A stretch of 64,000 bases of DNA. Origin: an uncultured Campylobacter sp. Lineage in GTDB: Bacteria > Campylobacterota > Campylobacteria > Campylobacterales > Campylobacteraceae. Where the stretch lies: the NCBI RefSeq assembly GCF_938017775.1, contig NZ_CALIIU010000038.1, positions 1 to 64,000 of the forward strand, read 5' to 3'. Of the stretch, positions 39,579 to 49,957 are shown in pieces. The notes beneath the pieces are model-generated. The model was given only the letters and a program-made list of their open reading frames with translations, did no database searches and had not been told where the DNA came from. Numbering within the stretch: position 1 is the stretch's first letter; every line of letters begins with the position of its first letter. A program made the translations under genes and the position numbers.

Positions 39579-40717
39579 TTTAGAGCTTTTTCAGGTGCGG
39601 CGCAGACGTGGAATACGCGGAGCTTCCCGTCCTGTGCCACGACGTAAGCAAACTCGAAAAGCCGCTTTTTGCGCCCGCAAATCTCGCCCGGATTTAGCAC
39701 GAGCGTGCCGTTTTTATCCACCGCCGCGGCGAAAAAGTGGGTGTGGCCGTAAATTTTGATAGTTGAAATTCTATCCGCGCCACACTGGCACAAACCCCGA
39801 TTTTTACTTTCGCCGTTTGCATCGGGGCTCGAACTCGCGGTCAAATTTGAGTTCAAGTTCGGCGTGAATAAATTTACATTTAAACTCGGCGCCGTTAAAT
39901 TTACTGCGCGATCCGCACTGAAGCTTGCTTTTGAGTTCATATTGGCGGCCAAATTCGCGCTTGCATTTGAGTTTAAATTTACGTTTGGGCTCGAAGCGAG
40001 GTCTACATTCAAATCTAAGTCTAAATTTGCATTTGAGTTCACGCCCGCATTCAAGCTCAAGCTCGCATTTAGACTTGCGAACTGCACGCTTTTTAAATTT
40101 GTGCTCGCACTACCTATGTTTTTAAAATTTGCATCTGCACGGCGCGTGCCATTTAAAATTTTATCATCGTCCGCAGCATTAAAATTTGCGTCTAAATTTG
40201 TCTCGCGATCCGCCGCTTTAGAATTTACGACTAAAATTTCCTTGTGATCCGCTCCGTAGCCTGAGCCTAAATTCGTGCCGCGACTTACTTCGTCGCTAAA
40301 GCTAGAATTTTTGACTAGGTCTGCGCCGAATTCCTTGCGAAAATTTGCCGCGCGATCCGCACCCGCACTTAAATCCGTGTTTAAATTTAATCCGTCGGCT
40401 TCATTTTGCGCTGCGGGCTCCTCGTCAAAGAGATAAAACGGACGGTGCATGATTTTTAGTCGCAGCCCGGCAAACTCCGTGCAAAAGGGTTCATCGTGCA
40501 GGTTAAAGTCATTTTTTAGCTCCGCAAGCGCTTCGTCGTTGTTCCCTAAAACCGCAAAGTAGGGCTTGCCGCTTTGTCGCAAAAGCCGTAGCGTCTCGCT
40601 CTCGACGATGCCCTCTGCGTGTACGAGCAGATCCGCTCCTCGCGCGAGCAGCCACTCTATGGCGCTGGCAGCGACCTTTTTTTTGCGATGAGAGTCCGAG
40701 ATGGCGCCTATTATCAA
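39551..40717 (-). CDS. YfcE-like metallophosphoesterase with large low-complexity insertion
   Basis: A 388-residue protein. The ends form a small calcineurin-like phosphoesterase: DSH (D8, H10), GNND (58-61), H91 and GHTH (324-327). The second motif, normally GD, reads VHAEGI at 32-37, so the metal-bridging Asp is missing. Family members are usually about 160-185 residues. The excess is a stretch at about 101-315 made of Asn, Leu, Ala, Ser and Asp in loose repeats such as NLDLDLNVDL. It falls between strands of the core, and its DNA is full of AAATTT-type words. Activity is uncertain. Confidence 0.78.
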   Translation of the reverse strand: MIIGAISDSHRKKKVAASAIEWLLARGADLLVHAEGIVESETLRLLRQSGKPYFAVLGNNDEALAELKNDFNLHDEPFCTEFAGLRLKIMHRPFYLFDEEPAAQNEADGLNLNTDLSAGADRAANFRKEFGADLVKNSSFSDEVSRGTNLGSGYGADHKEILVVNSKAADRETNLDANFNAADDDKILNGTRRADANFKNIGSASTNLKSVQFASLNASLSLNAGVNSNANLDLDLNVDLASSPNVNLNSNASANLAANMNSKASFSADRAVNLTAPSLNVNLFTPNLNSNLTASSSPDANGESKNRGLCQCGADRISTIKIYGHTHFFAAAVDKNGTLVLNPGEICGRKKRLFEFAYVVAQDGKLRVFHVCAAPEKALKWQEREIKL

Positions 40718-42945
40718 TCGATCTCTTCTTTAAGCTTGCACTGCGGGCACTCGGCGAAATTGCCTTTTTTCAGCTCTTTGCGGAGCATGTATGAGTTGCC
40801 GCACTGCGGGCATGCGCGCGCGATCGGCGCGTAGTTGCTCACAAAGCCGCATTTTGGGTAGTTCGTGCAGCCGTAAAATTTGCCGCGTTTGGAGAAGCGC
40901 TCGACGATCTCGCCCGTGCCGCAGCTCGGGCACTTGACGCCCGTAGAGACGAGCGGCTTTTTCTCCTTTGCGGCGCCCTCGATTTTGCGCGAGTATTTGC
41001 ACTTCGGATAGCCCTCGCAAGCGATAAACTCGCCGTATCTGCCCTTGCGCTTGATCAAATTTTTACCGCACTGCGGGCATTTCTCATCTAGCACTTCGGG
41101 CGCCGCCTTCTCCTCGCTCGCCCCCTCGGTGCCGGCGTCCGCGTTGCGCGAGTATTTGCATTTCGGATAGTTCGAGCAAGCGATAAACTCGCCGAATCTG
41201 CCCTGGCGCTTAAGTAGCTCGCCGCCGCAGTTCGGGCATGCTTCGCCGATCTTTTCGGCTAGCTTTTGGCTTGCGATCGACGTTTTTCCTTTGGCGATCT
41301 CATCCATAAAAGGATAATAGAAATCCGCCAAAATTTGCTGCCAGTCCGCTTTGTTTTCGGCGATGTCGTCGAGCTTCTCTTCCATTTTGGAGGTGAACTC
41401 GCTATCGACGATATTTTTAAAATTTTGCTCCAGCATCTCGGTGATCTTAAAGGCGATCTCGCTCGGCACCAGGTGCTTTTGTTCGATATTTACGTAGTTG
41501 CGCGCAGTAAGCAGCGAGATGGTAGGCGCATAAGTCGAGGGCCTGCCGATGCCGAGGTTTTCGAGCTTTTTGATGAGGCTCGCTTCCGAATAGCGCGCCG
41601 GCGGCTCAGTAAAGTGCTGCTGCGAGCTTAGGCTTTGTAGGCTCATCGCGTCGCCCGCGCTAAGGCTTGGTAAAATTTTATCTTTATCTAGATCGCCGTA
41701 AGCCTTGTAAAAACCGTCAAATTCCACCTTGCGCCCGCTGATCTTAAATGCGCCCGCTTCGCCGCGCACGATGATCGTTTGGATTTGCGAGACGCTAGGG
41801 CTCATCTGTGAGGCTATGAAGCGGCTGTAGATGAGCGCGTAAAGGCGGTATTCGTCGCGAGGCAGGATTTTTTGCGCGAGCTCGGGAGTAAGCTTTAGAT
41901 CGGTAGGACGTATCGCTTCGTGCGCCTCCTGCGCGCCTTTACTTTTGGTGGCGTATGAGTTCGCGCTTTTGGGCAGATACTTTTCGCCGAAGCGCTGCTC
42001 TATGAGCTCGCGAGCTGCCGCGATCGCTTCTTTAGCGATATTTAGCGAGTCGGTTCGCATGTAGGTGATCGCACCGCCGTTTTTTGTATTAACCCCCTCG
42101 TAAAGGCTCTGCGCAAGGCTCATCGTCTTACGCGGATTAAAGCCCAGAGCCGTGCTCGCCGCCTGTTGTAGCGTCGAGGTCATAAACGGCGGATAGGGGT
42201 TCGTCTTGCGCGATTTGCTCTCGATGCTTTCTACGTTAAATTTGTCTTTTTGCAGCGTCAGGACGATCTCGCTAGCCTGCGCCGCGTTTTTGACCGAGAG
42301 CTTTTCCATCTTTTTGCCGCGAAATTCCACGAGCTCGGCTTCTAAATCCTTCTTAAAAACCGCGTCGATGCTGTGAAATTCTACCGGCTTAAAATTTAAA
42401 ATTTCACGCTCGCGATCGACGACAATCTTAAGCGCGGCGCTTTGGACGCGACCCGCGCTTAAGCCGCGCTGGATCTTTAAATTTAAGAGCGGGCTTAGTT
42501 TGTAGCCCACGATGCGATCGAGTAGGCGGCGCGCTTGTTGGGCGTTTACGCTTGCGATATTGAGCTTGCGCGGCGAACTTAGCGCGTTTGAGATCGCGCT
42601 TTTGGTGATCTCATGAAACACGATGCGCGGCAACTCCTGCGCCTGCTTGCCGATCGAAGCGGCGATATGATAGGCGATCGCCTCGCCCTCGCGGTCCTCG
42701 TCCGTCGCGAGGTAAATTTGATCCGCCTTTTTGGCGAGCGTCTTTATCTGCTTTACGATCTGATCGTGATCGGCGCTGATTTCATATTCGGGCTCGAAGC
42801 TTTTATCTTTGATTTTAATGCCGAATTTTTTCTGCGGCAGATCGCGGATATGGCCTTTAGACGCGATTACGTCGTAATTGTCGCCTAAGAAATTTTTGAT
42901 CGTTTTGGCTTTTGCGGGAGATTCTACGATGATTAAATTTTTCAT
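40714..42945 (-). CDS. topA: DNA topoisomerase I
   Basis: A 743-residue type IA topoisomerase that relaxes negative supercoils. The TOPRIM domain opens with IIVESPAKAKTIKNFLG. The catalytic tyrosine is in ITYMRTDSLN near residue 297, and GIGRPSTYAPTI is present. The C-terminus carries four Cys4 zinc modules (CPNCGG, CPQCGK, CPSCGT and CPQCGN series) from about residue 580. It overlaps the yfcE-like gene by four bases and starts just after dcd ends. Confidence 0.97.
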   Translation of the reverse strand: MKNLIIVESPAKAKTIKNFLGDNYDVIASKGHIRDLPQKKFGIKIKDKSFEPEYEISADHDQIVKQIKTLAKKADQIYLATDEDREGEAIAYHIAASIGKQAQELPRIVFHEITKSAISNALSSPRKLNIASVNAQQARRLLDRIVGYKLSPLLNLKIQRGLSAGRVQSAALKIVVDREREILNFKPVEFHSIDAVFKKDLEAELVEFRGKKMEKLSVKNAAQASEIVLTLQKDKFNVESIESKSRKTNPYPPFMTSTLQQAASTALGFNPRKTMSLAQSLYEGVNTKNGGAITYMRTDSLNIAKEAIAAARELIEQRFGEKYLPKSANSYATKSKGAQEAHEAIRPTDLKLTPELAQKILPRDEYRLYALIYSRFIASQMSPSVSQIQTIIVRGEAGAFKISGRKVEFDGFYKAYGDLDKDKILPSLSAGDAMSLQSLSSQQHFTEPPARYSEASLIKKLENLGIGRPSTYAPTISLLTARNYVNIEQKHLVPSEIAFKITEMLEQNFKNIVDSEFTSKMEEKLDDIAENKADWQQILADFYYPFMDEIAKGKTSIASQKLAEKIGEACPNCGGELLKRQGRFGEFIACSNYPKCKYSRNADAGTEGASEEKAAPEVLDEKCPQCGKNLIKRKGRYGEFIACEGYPKCKYSRKIEGAAKEKKPLVSTGVKCPSCGTGEIVERFSKRGKFYGCTNYPKCGFVSNYAPIARACPQCGNSYMLRKELKKGNFAECPQCKLKEEID

Positions 42946-42948
42946 TGT

Positions 42949-43512
42949 TTAATCCTTTAGAATTCTAGGCAGCGTGATGCCCTTTTGGCTTTGGTATTTG
43001 CCCTTTTTGTCGCAGTAGCTCACCTCGCACGGTTCGTCTCCTTGCAGAAACAAAACCTGCGCGATGCCTTCGTTCGCGTAAATTTTTGCAGGCAGCGGTG
43101 TGGTGTTGGAAATTTCAATCGTGATGTGCCCTTCAAAGCCCGGCTCAAACGGCGTTACGTTTACGATGATGCCGCAGCGCGCGTAGGTGCTTTTGCCCAG
43201 GCAGATCGCAAGCACGTCGCGCGGCATTTTGAAGTATTCGATAGTGCGCGCTAGAGCGAAGGAATTCGGCGGCACGATGCAGACGTCGCCCTCAAAGTCC
43301 ACGACGTTTTTTGCGTCGAAATTTTTAGGATCGACGACCGTTCCGCCGACGTTTGTAAAAATTTTAAATTCGCGCGCTACGCGTATGTCGTACCCGTAGC
43401 TCGAAAGTCCGTAGCTAACGACGCCGCGGCCGATATTCTCCTCGCAAAAGGGTGCTATCATATCGTGCTGCTGCGACATCTGTCTGATCCATTTATCGCT
43501 TTTCAGTCCCAT
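42949..43512 (-). CDS. dcd: dCTP deaminase
   Basis: A 187-residue enzyme that deaminates dCTP to dUTP for thymidylate synthesis. The segments [36 protein letters not shown] (substrate-binding Arg/Ser) and [17 protein letters not shown] (catalytic Glu) are typical. Length is normal. It lies just upstream of topA on the minus strand and is divergent from the asparaginase gene across about 120 AT-rich bases that must hold both promoters. Confidence 0.96.
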   Translation of the reverse strand: MGLKSDKWIRQMSQQHDMIAPFCEENIGRGVVSYGLSSYGYDIRVAREFKIFTNVGGTVVDPKNFDAKNVVDFEGDVCIVPPNSFALARTIEYFKMPRDVLAICLGKSTYARCGIIVNVTPFEPGFEGHITIEISNTTPLPAKIYANEGIAQVLFLQGDEPCEVSYCDKKGKYQSQKGITLPRILKD

Positions 43513-43626
43513 AAAATTTCCTTAAAATAATCAAAATTTTTCGCGCATTATAGCAGCAAAATAAAATATAATAAAAATTTTATGCTAGAATTTTGCTTAA
43601 ATTATAAAAATTTTATCACTTTTTAA

Positions 43627-44685
<1,059 letters not shown>

Positions 44686-45106
44686 CGCACAGGACTTCGC
44701 TCGGATAGGATTTCGGCGCGGGGTTATAAAACAAAATTTCGGCGCGAAATTTTAAAGAAAAGCAAGACGCAGGATTTTGATACGAGCCCGAAGGTGGAAT
44801 TTTAAAGCAAAGCGCGGAATTTTCGCGCTCGGGGCTTGGGCGTAGAATTTCGATCGTAAAATTAAGTGCTAAATTTTAAAGAATTCAAAATCATTTCGCG
44901 CTCTTGCTGCAAAATTCCGTGTCTCGCTTGCGAAGTTCGAGCTTAAAATGAACGAGGCAAATCTCGCTCCGTAAATCCTTAAAATCAGTCCGCAAATTCT
45001 GTCGTAAATTTCGCTTTGCACTTCTTAAAAGTCCCTCAAAAATCCATTTAAAGAAACAATTATAAAAATTTAGCTAAAATTTCGCAAATTTTTTCAGGAG
45101 AAATTT
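44686..45106. other. intergenic region of degenerate RAATTY-rich units
   Basis: A 421-base gap between ansB and accB. No gene is seen. Imperfect units of the form GCGCGGAATTTT or GCGCGAAATTTT recur several times between 44710 and 44840, as if short blocks had duplicated and drifted. Confidence 0.45.
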
Positions 45107-45565
45107 ATGACAAAAGCAGAAATCAAAGAGTTAATGGATTTTTTCGGCGAAAAGCAGGGCATTAACGAGCTAAAAATTAAAGATAAAGATTTTGAAATCG
45201 AGATAAAAAAATATGGCCCATGCGGTGGGAGCACGCCTCAGCTCGCCGCACCGGCACCTGCCCCGCAGCTTGCTGCGCCTGCGGTAAATGTGCTCGTGGG
45301 CGATAAGCCCGCCTCAAAAGGCGCGATGGATACGATCGACAGCCCGATGGTAGGTACTTTTTATAAAGCGCCAAGTCCCGGTGCGGCAGAGTTCGTAAGC
45401 GTGGGCCAGGTCGTGCATAAGGGCGATACAATCGGCATAATAGAAGCGATGAAGATTATGAACGAGATTGAGGCGGAATTCGACTGCCGCATAAAAAAAG
45501 CTCTCGTCGAAGATGGACAGCCCGTCGAGTACGCTATGGCGCTGTTTGAGGTCGAGAAGCTATGA
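45107..45565 (+). CDS. accB: biotin carboxyl carrier protein of acetyl-CoA carboxylase
   Basis: A 152-residue protein with a helical N-terminus, a Pro/Ala linker (about residues 44-60) and a biotinyl domain. The biotinylated lysine is K116 in EAMKIMNEIEAE. It carries CO2 between the carboxylase and transferase parts of acetyl-CoA carboxylase in fatty acid synthesis. It overlaps accC by ATGA, so both are made together. AccA and AccD must be elsewhere. Confidence 0.96.
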   Translation: MTKAEIKELMDFFGEKQGINELKIKDKDFEIEIKKYGPCGGSTPQLAAPAPAPQLAAPAVNVLVGDKPASKGAMDTIDSPMVGTFYKAPSPGAAEFVSVGQVVHKGDTIGIIEAMKIMNEIEAEFDCRIKKALVEDGQPVEYAMALFEVEKL

Positions 45566-46899
45566 GGGAGCTTAAAAAAATTCTAATCGCAAATCGCGGC
45601 GAGATAGCGCTTAGAGCGCTTCGCACGATCCAAGAGATGGGCAAGCAAGCCATTGTCGTGCACTCCACCGCCGATCAAGACGCGCTTTACGTCAAATACG
45701 CCGACGCATCGGTCTGTATAGGCGGACCGCGCAGTAGCGATAGTTACCTAAATATCCCCGCGATCATCACAGCCTGCGAGCTAACCGAAGCTGACGCGAT
45801 ATTTCCGGGATACGGCTTTTTGAGCGAAAGTCAAAATTTCGTAGAAATTTGCGCTAAGCACGGCATTAAATTTATCGGCCCGAGCGTCGAGGCAATGACT
45901 TTAATGAGCGATAAGAGCAAGGCTAAGCAAGTGATGATGCGCGCGGGCATCCCCGTAGTGCCTGGCAGCGACGGCGCGATTGCAAGTGTCGAAGAGGCAC
46001 GCAAGCTAGCCGCCGAAATCGGCTATCCGGTCATCATTAAAGCCGCAGCCGGCGGCGGCGGGCGCGGAATGCGCGTGGTCGAGCGCGAAGAGGATATCGA
46101 AAAGCTCTTTTGGTCGGCAGAGAGCGAAGCGATGAGTGCATTCGGCGACGGCACGATGTATATGGAAAAATATATCACAAACCCGCGCCACATCGAGGTT
46201 CAGGTCTTGGGCGACGAGCACGGACACGTCGTGCATATCGGCGAGCGCGACTGCTCAATGCAGCGCCGCCACCAAAAGCTGATCGAAGAGAGCCCAGCCG
46301 TGATCTTGGACGAGCCGACACGAAAGAGCCTGCACGAAACGGCGGTTCGCGCCGCTAAGGCGATCGGATACGCAAGCGCGGGAACGTTTGAGTTTTTATA
46401 CGATAGCAAGGATAAAAAATTCTATTTCATCGAGATGAATACCCGCTTGCAGGTCGAACACACCGTAAGTGAGATGCGAAGCGGGCTCGATCTGATCGAG
46501 TGGATGATCCGCATCGCGCAGGGCGAGAAGCTGCTACCTCAAAGCGAGATAAAATTTAGCGGACACGCGCTTGAGTGCCGCATCACCGCCGAGGACTCCA
46601 AAAGCTTTATGCCAAACCCGGGCAAAATCACAAAATACGTCGCTCCAGGCGGCAGAAACGTGCGTATGGACAGCCACGTCTATGAGGGTTACTCGGTGCC
46701 GCCTTACTACGACAGCATGATCGGCAAGCTCATCGTTTACGACAAGGACCGCGCGCGTGCGATCGCAAAAATGAAGGTTGCGCTAGATGAGCTCATCATC
46801 GGCGGCATAAAATCGACGCGCGATTTTCATCTTAGGATGATGAACAACCCCGATTTCGTGGATAATAACTACGATACAAATTACCTAGCCAAGCACTGA
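45562..46899 (+). CDS. accC: biotin carboxylase
   Basis: A 445-residue ATP-grasp enzyme that carboxylates the biotin on AccB. LIANRGEIALRALRT opens the N-terminal domain. The glycine-rich ATP loop AAAGGGGRGMRVV, the signature YMEKYITNPRHIEVQVLGD and FIEMNTRLQVEHTVSE are intact. Length is standard. Its stop is followed within two bases by a strong inverted-repeat terminator, so accB-accC is a complete two-gene operon. Confidence 0.97.
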   Translation: MRELKKILIANRGEIALRALRTIQEMGKQAIVVHSTADQDALYVKYADASVCIGGPRSSDSYLNIPAIITACELTEADAIFPGYGFLSESQNFVEICAKHGIKFIGPSVEAMTLMSDKSKAKQVMMRAGIPVVPGSDGAIASVEEARKLAAEIGYPVIIKAAAGGGGRGMRVVEREEDIEKLFWSAESEAMSAFGDGTMYMEKYITNPRHIEVQVLGDEHGHVVHIGERDCSMQRRHQKLIEESPAVILDEPTRKSLHETAVRAAKAIGYASAGTFEFLYDSKDKKFYFIEMNTRLQVEHTVSEMRSGLDLIEWMIRIAQGEKLLPQSEIKFSGHALECRITAEDSKSFMPNPGKITKYVAPGGRNVRMDSHVYEGYSVPPYYDSMIGKLIVYDKDRARAIAKMKVALDELIIGGIKSTRDFHLRMMNNPDFVDNNYDTNYLAKH

Positions 46900-46900
46900 A

Positions 46901-46940
46901 TTTAAAATTCCAAGGGATGAAATTCTCTTGGAATTTTAAA
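46901..46940 (+). terminator. terminator of the accB-accC operon
   Basis: Perfect 14-base arms (46901-46914 and 46927-46940) with a 12-base loop, starting one base after the accC stop codon. The arms contain AAATTC/GAATTT words, and the right arm ends in TTTT. This is a convincing intrinsic stop. Confidence 0.75.
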
Positions 46941-46945
46941 ATTTA

Positions 46946-47023
46946 TTTGAAATTCTAAATTTAAGATTCCGTTTGAAATTTTGCATTTAAAAATCTACTT
47001 GAAATTTTGTTTTAAAATTTCGT
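46946..47023. repeat. three degenerate tandem units of about 26-27 bases
   Basis: Units starting near 46946, 46972 and 46998 each begin with (T)TTGAAATT and end in an AAATTTAAG/AAAATC-like block. They are only partly identical. Each contains one or two RAATTY words. Confidence 0.5.
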
Positions 47024-47461
47024 CGCGCCACGCTTAAAATTTTGCTATTAAATTTACCGCTAAATCTTGGTGACGATGCGCGAGATACGCCATTGTGCCG
47101 CTTATGTATTTTACGATGAGATTGACGGCGGGCTTGGTTAAATTTTGCATTCTGCGGCGGTTGAAATTTAGAATACGTGTCTTGGCTACCGCAAATACTT
47201 GTTTTCGTCTGCACCGATCTAGTTAAAATTTAATGCCATGCATGCACTCTATCATCATTTCGGCAATGGGCTGCCGACGTGCGCGAGTAAGCGGCATAAA
47301 ATTTACCGCACGAGCCGCTGCACCCGTTCGGCGTAAATTTTATCGCGCTCGCTGTTGCGAGAGCGAAGTAGTATCGAGCCGCAAATTTTAAACTATCTCG
47401 CTGTATGCGCTTGAGAATAGTGTTCTTCTTTGCGGACAAAGCACGCTAGGTCTTTAAGCCG

Positions 47462-48472
47462 TCAAATTTCAAGCCCTGAAAATTCCTCGTAAAATTTATT
47501 CAGATAATCGGCGTAGTAGAAGTTTTGATTTCTAGCGTCAAATTTACCCGCCAGTTCCAAAGCCGTTTTGTAGTCGCCCTCATCACCGAATGCGCTAACT
47601 GCGATGAAAAATCGCAGGTCGTTTAGATCGTCGTTGCCCTCAAGGATTGCCGCAGAGTGCTTGCGCGCTAAGTTTAGCGCCGTCTCGCGCTCATCTAGCC
47701 TAACGGCGATCTCGATTAGCGGCGCGATCTGATTTATGACGCTAGGATTTGACTCGATCGTCGCCGCAGCCTTTGGTAAAAGGGCTTTTGCCTCTTCTAT
47801 CTTGCCTGTTTTAATCATGCTAAAAAGCATCGGCGTGTAGGTCGTGTGAGGCACTTCGCCGCAGGTTAGCTCGCCCGAGAGTATCGGCTCGGCAAGACCC
47901 AGCGCCGCTTCGTGCTCGCCGGCAAAATTTAAATACGCGATCTCATCGCTTGCTTCGCACGCCTCGCAATCACCCATATCGTCTTTGGCGAGCTTTTTCC
48001 ACAGCTCGTAGTTGGACCTTGCCTCTCTAGCGTCGCCCATATCGATGTTTTGGTTCATCAAAGCCTTGTAGTATGAGGCCGGCGAGAGCTCCAAGCGCTC
48101 GTAGTAAAACAGCATCGCCTCGTTCACCTCATCTATGAGCTCTTTTTCGATCACGGAGCTTTTGGCGACGCCCGAGACAATCCATTTAAATTTCCACAGG
48201 CAGCTTTCAAAGTCGCCAAAATTCGGGTATTCGCTTTCTTTTAAATTTTGCGCGATGTAGCCCGTGAGCCACATTAGCGCCCTCGTTCTTAAAACCGCGC
48301 CGAATTTTTCAAATTCCTCGTTTAGCACAAAGTCGCAAATTTGCGCGGCAAAGTCAAAATTTTCCGCCTTGATGGCGCCCTTTATCGCATCAAACAGACA
48401 CTCCTCCTTATCCGCCAGCCTATCAAATTGCCTTAGCTTTTCATAAAGCCCCTCTAGCGAGCCCTGTTCCAT
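47462..48472 (-). CDS. hypothetical TPR-like helical protein
   Basis: A 336-residue soluble, acidic, almost fully helical protein. Paired helices with Ala and Leu at regular spacing (EAALGLAEPILSGE, KIEEAKALLPKAAATIE, RETALNLARKHSA, YKTALELAGKFDA) suggest three or more TPR-like repeats in the second half, so a role in protein binding is likely. It has no signal peptide and no catalytic motif. It stands alone between non-coding gaps. Codon use is like the housekeeping genes. I do not recognise a specific family. Confidence 0.7.
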   Translation of the reverse strand: MEQGSLEGLYEKLRQFDRLADKEECLFDAIKGAIKAENFDFAAQICDFVLNEEFEKFGAVLRTRALMWLTGYIAQNLKESEYPNFGDFESCLWKFKWIVSGVAKSSVIEKELIDEVNEAMLFYYERLELSPASYYKALMNQNIDMGDAREARSNYELWKKLAKDDMGDCEACEASDEIAYLNFAGEHEAALGLAEPILSGELTCGEVPHTTYTPMLFSMIKTGKIEEAKALLPKAAATIESNPSVINQIAPLIEIAVRLDERETALNLARKHSAAILEGNDDLNDLRFFIAVSAFGDEGDYKTALELAGKFDARNQNFYYADYLNKFYEEFSGLEI

Positions 48473-48708
48473 CCTTGCTCCTCGTTAAATTTTGCGGTAA
48501 TTATATCCGTTTAGTCTGAAGTTAAGCAGGCTCGTTGCGATTTTAAAGCCCAAAAGGCAAAATGAAATTTAAGCGCTATTTTTAAAACAGTTCTGTTCGC
48601 GTGCCGTTTTGGCGCCCTATTTGCCGCCGCGATAGGTAAATTTCAGCTTTGTTATATAAATTTAATATTAAAATGCCGTATTCATAAATTTTTTAAAAAA
48701 GGGGATTT

Positions 48709-49947
48709 ATGGACATAAACATGCAGCGCTTTAAAAGCGAGTTCGAACAGATAAGCCGCTTCGGGGCTTTGGCGGGCGGCGGGCTTACGCGGCTTGCATT
48801 TTCGCGCGAGGATAAAGAGGCGCGCGATTTCCTCATATCGCTATTTCAAAAAGAAAATTTCAAGATCAAAATCGACGATGCGGGCAATATTTTCGCTAAA
48901 TTTGAAGGCGTTCAAAATCCCGATCTACCGTCCGTAAGTGCTGGCTCGCATATCGATAGCGTACCGCAGGGCGGCTTTTACGACGGCACGTTGGGCGTCA
49001 TGGCCGCTTTGGAGGCGATCCGCACGGTGCGAGATAGCGGCGAGGAGCTTGCGCGACCGCTGGAACTCATCGTCTTTGTTTGCGAGGAATCGAGCCGCTT
49101 TAAAATGGCGACCGTAGGCAGCAAGATAATCAGCGGCAAGCTCTCTCGGCAGCGGCTGGGCGAGCTAAAGGATCCGGACGGAATTTCGCTATTTGACGCC
49201 ATGCAGGATTTCGGGCTAAATCCCGCAAATTTAAAAAGCTGCATCCTGCCAAAATCCAGCTTTCATAGCTATATCGAGCTTCATATCGAGCAGGGGCCGG
49301 TATTGCAGCGACGCGGCATCCCCGTAGGCATCGTCACGGGTATCGCCGCACCCGTGCGATACGAACTACGGATCGAGGGTAGAGCCGATCACAGCGGCGC
49401 TACGCCGATGGATATGCGCTGCGACGCCCTAGCTTGCGCGAGCGAGATCGTTTTAAGCGCGGAGAGGATCGCAAAGATGGGCAAAACCACGGTAGCGACG
49501 ACGGGCTATGCAAACGCGCTACCCGGCGTGCTAAACGTGATCCCCGGCTCCTGCACGCTAGGTCTTGATATACGCGATATAGACGAGGATGCGCTCAGGG
49601 CGGCGGATGATAAAATTTGTGCGGCGATAGATGAAATTTGCGCTCGCCGAGGGTGCAAATTTGAACTAAAAAATCTCATCAAGGATCGCCCCGTAAAGCT
49701 AAGTGAGGAGATGATAGATCTGCTTGGAAGCTGTGCCGGCGAGCTTAAAATTCCAAGCCTAAGGCTTCCTAGCGGTGCGGGACACGATGCGATGAATATG
49801 ACGGAGCTTGCGGATCGCGTGGGGATGCTTTTCGTGCCGTGCAAGGACGGCATCAGCCACAACGTAAATGAAAGTATAAACTGGCACGACGCCTTTGCCG
49901 CTACGAAGGTTTTAGCTGCGGCGATGTTAAGCTTAGCTAAAAAATAA
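48709..49947 (+). CDS. M20-family amidohydrolase, N-carbamoyl-amino acid/allantoate hydrolase type
   Basis: A 412-residue zinc hydrolase. SAGSHIDSVPQGGFYDG gives the first metal ligands, VFVCEESSRFKMATVGSK the catalytic Glu pair, LHIEQGPVLQRRGIPVGIV the dimer and substrate region, and SGAGHDAMNM the C-terminal metal histidine. Family members remove a carbamoyl or ureido group from amino acids or allantoate. No hydantoinase or purine-degradation gene is near, so the substrate here is more likely an N-carbamoyl or acyl amino acid. It opens a five-gene peptide-use cluster. Confidence 0.85.
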   Translation: MDINMQRFKSEFEQISRFGALAGGGLTRLAFSREDKEARDFLISLFQKENFKIKIDDAGNIFAKFEGVQNPDLPSVSAGSHIDSVPQGGFYDGTLGVMAALEAIRTVRDSGEELARPLELIVFVCEESSRFKMATVGSKIISGKLSRQRLGELKDPDGISLFDAMQDFGLNPANLKSCILPKSSFHSYIELHIEQGPVLQRRGIPVGIVTGIAAPVRYELRIEGRADHSGATPMDMRCDALACASEIVLSAERIAKMGKTTVATTGYANALPGVLNVIPGSCTLGLDIRDIDEDALRAADDKICAAIDEICARRGCKFELKNLIKDRPVKLSEEMIDLLGSCAGELKIPSLRLPSGAGHDAMNMTELADRVGMLFVPCKDGISHNVNESINWHDAFAATKVLAAAMLSLAKK

Positions 49948-49957
49948 AGGAGAAAAG

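Larger units (their letters stand above)
46900..47461. other. intergenic region, repeats and terminator only
   Basis: Apart from the accC terminator and a short tandem repeat at its left end, these 562 bases contain no frame with a ribosome binding site and no RNA that I recognise. Confidence 0.45.
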
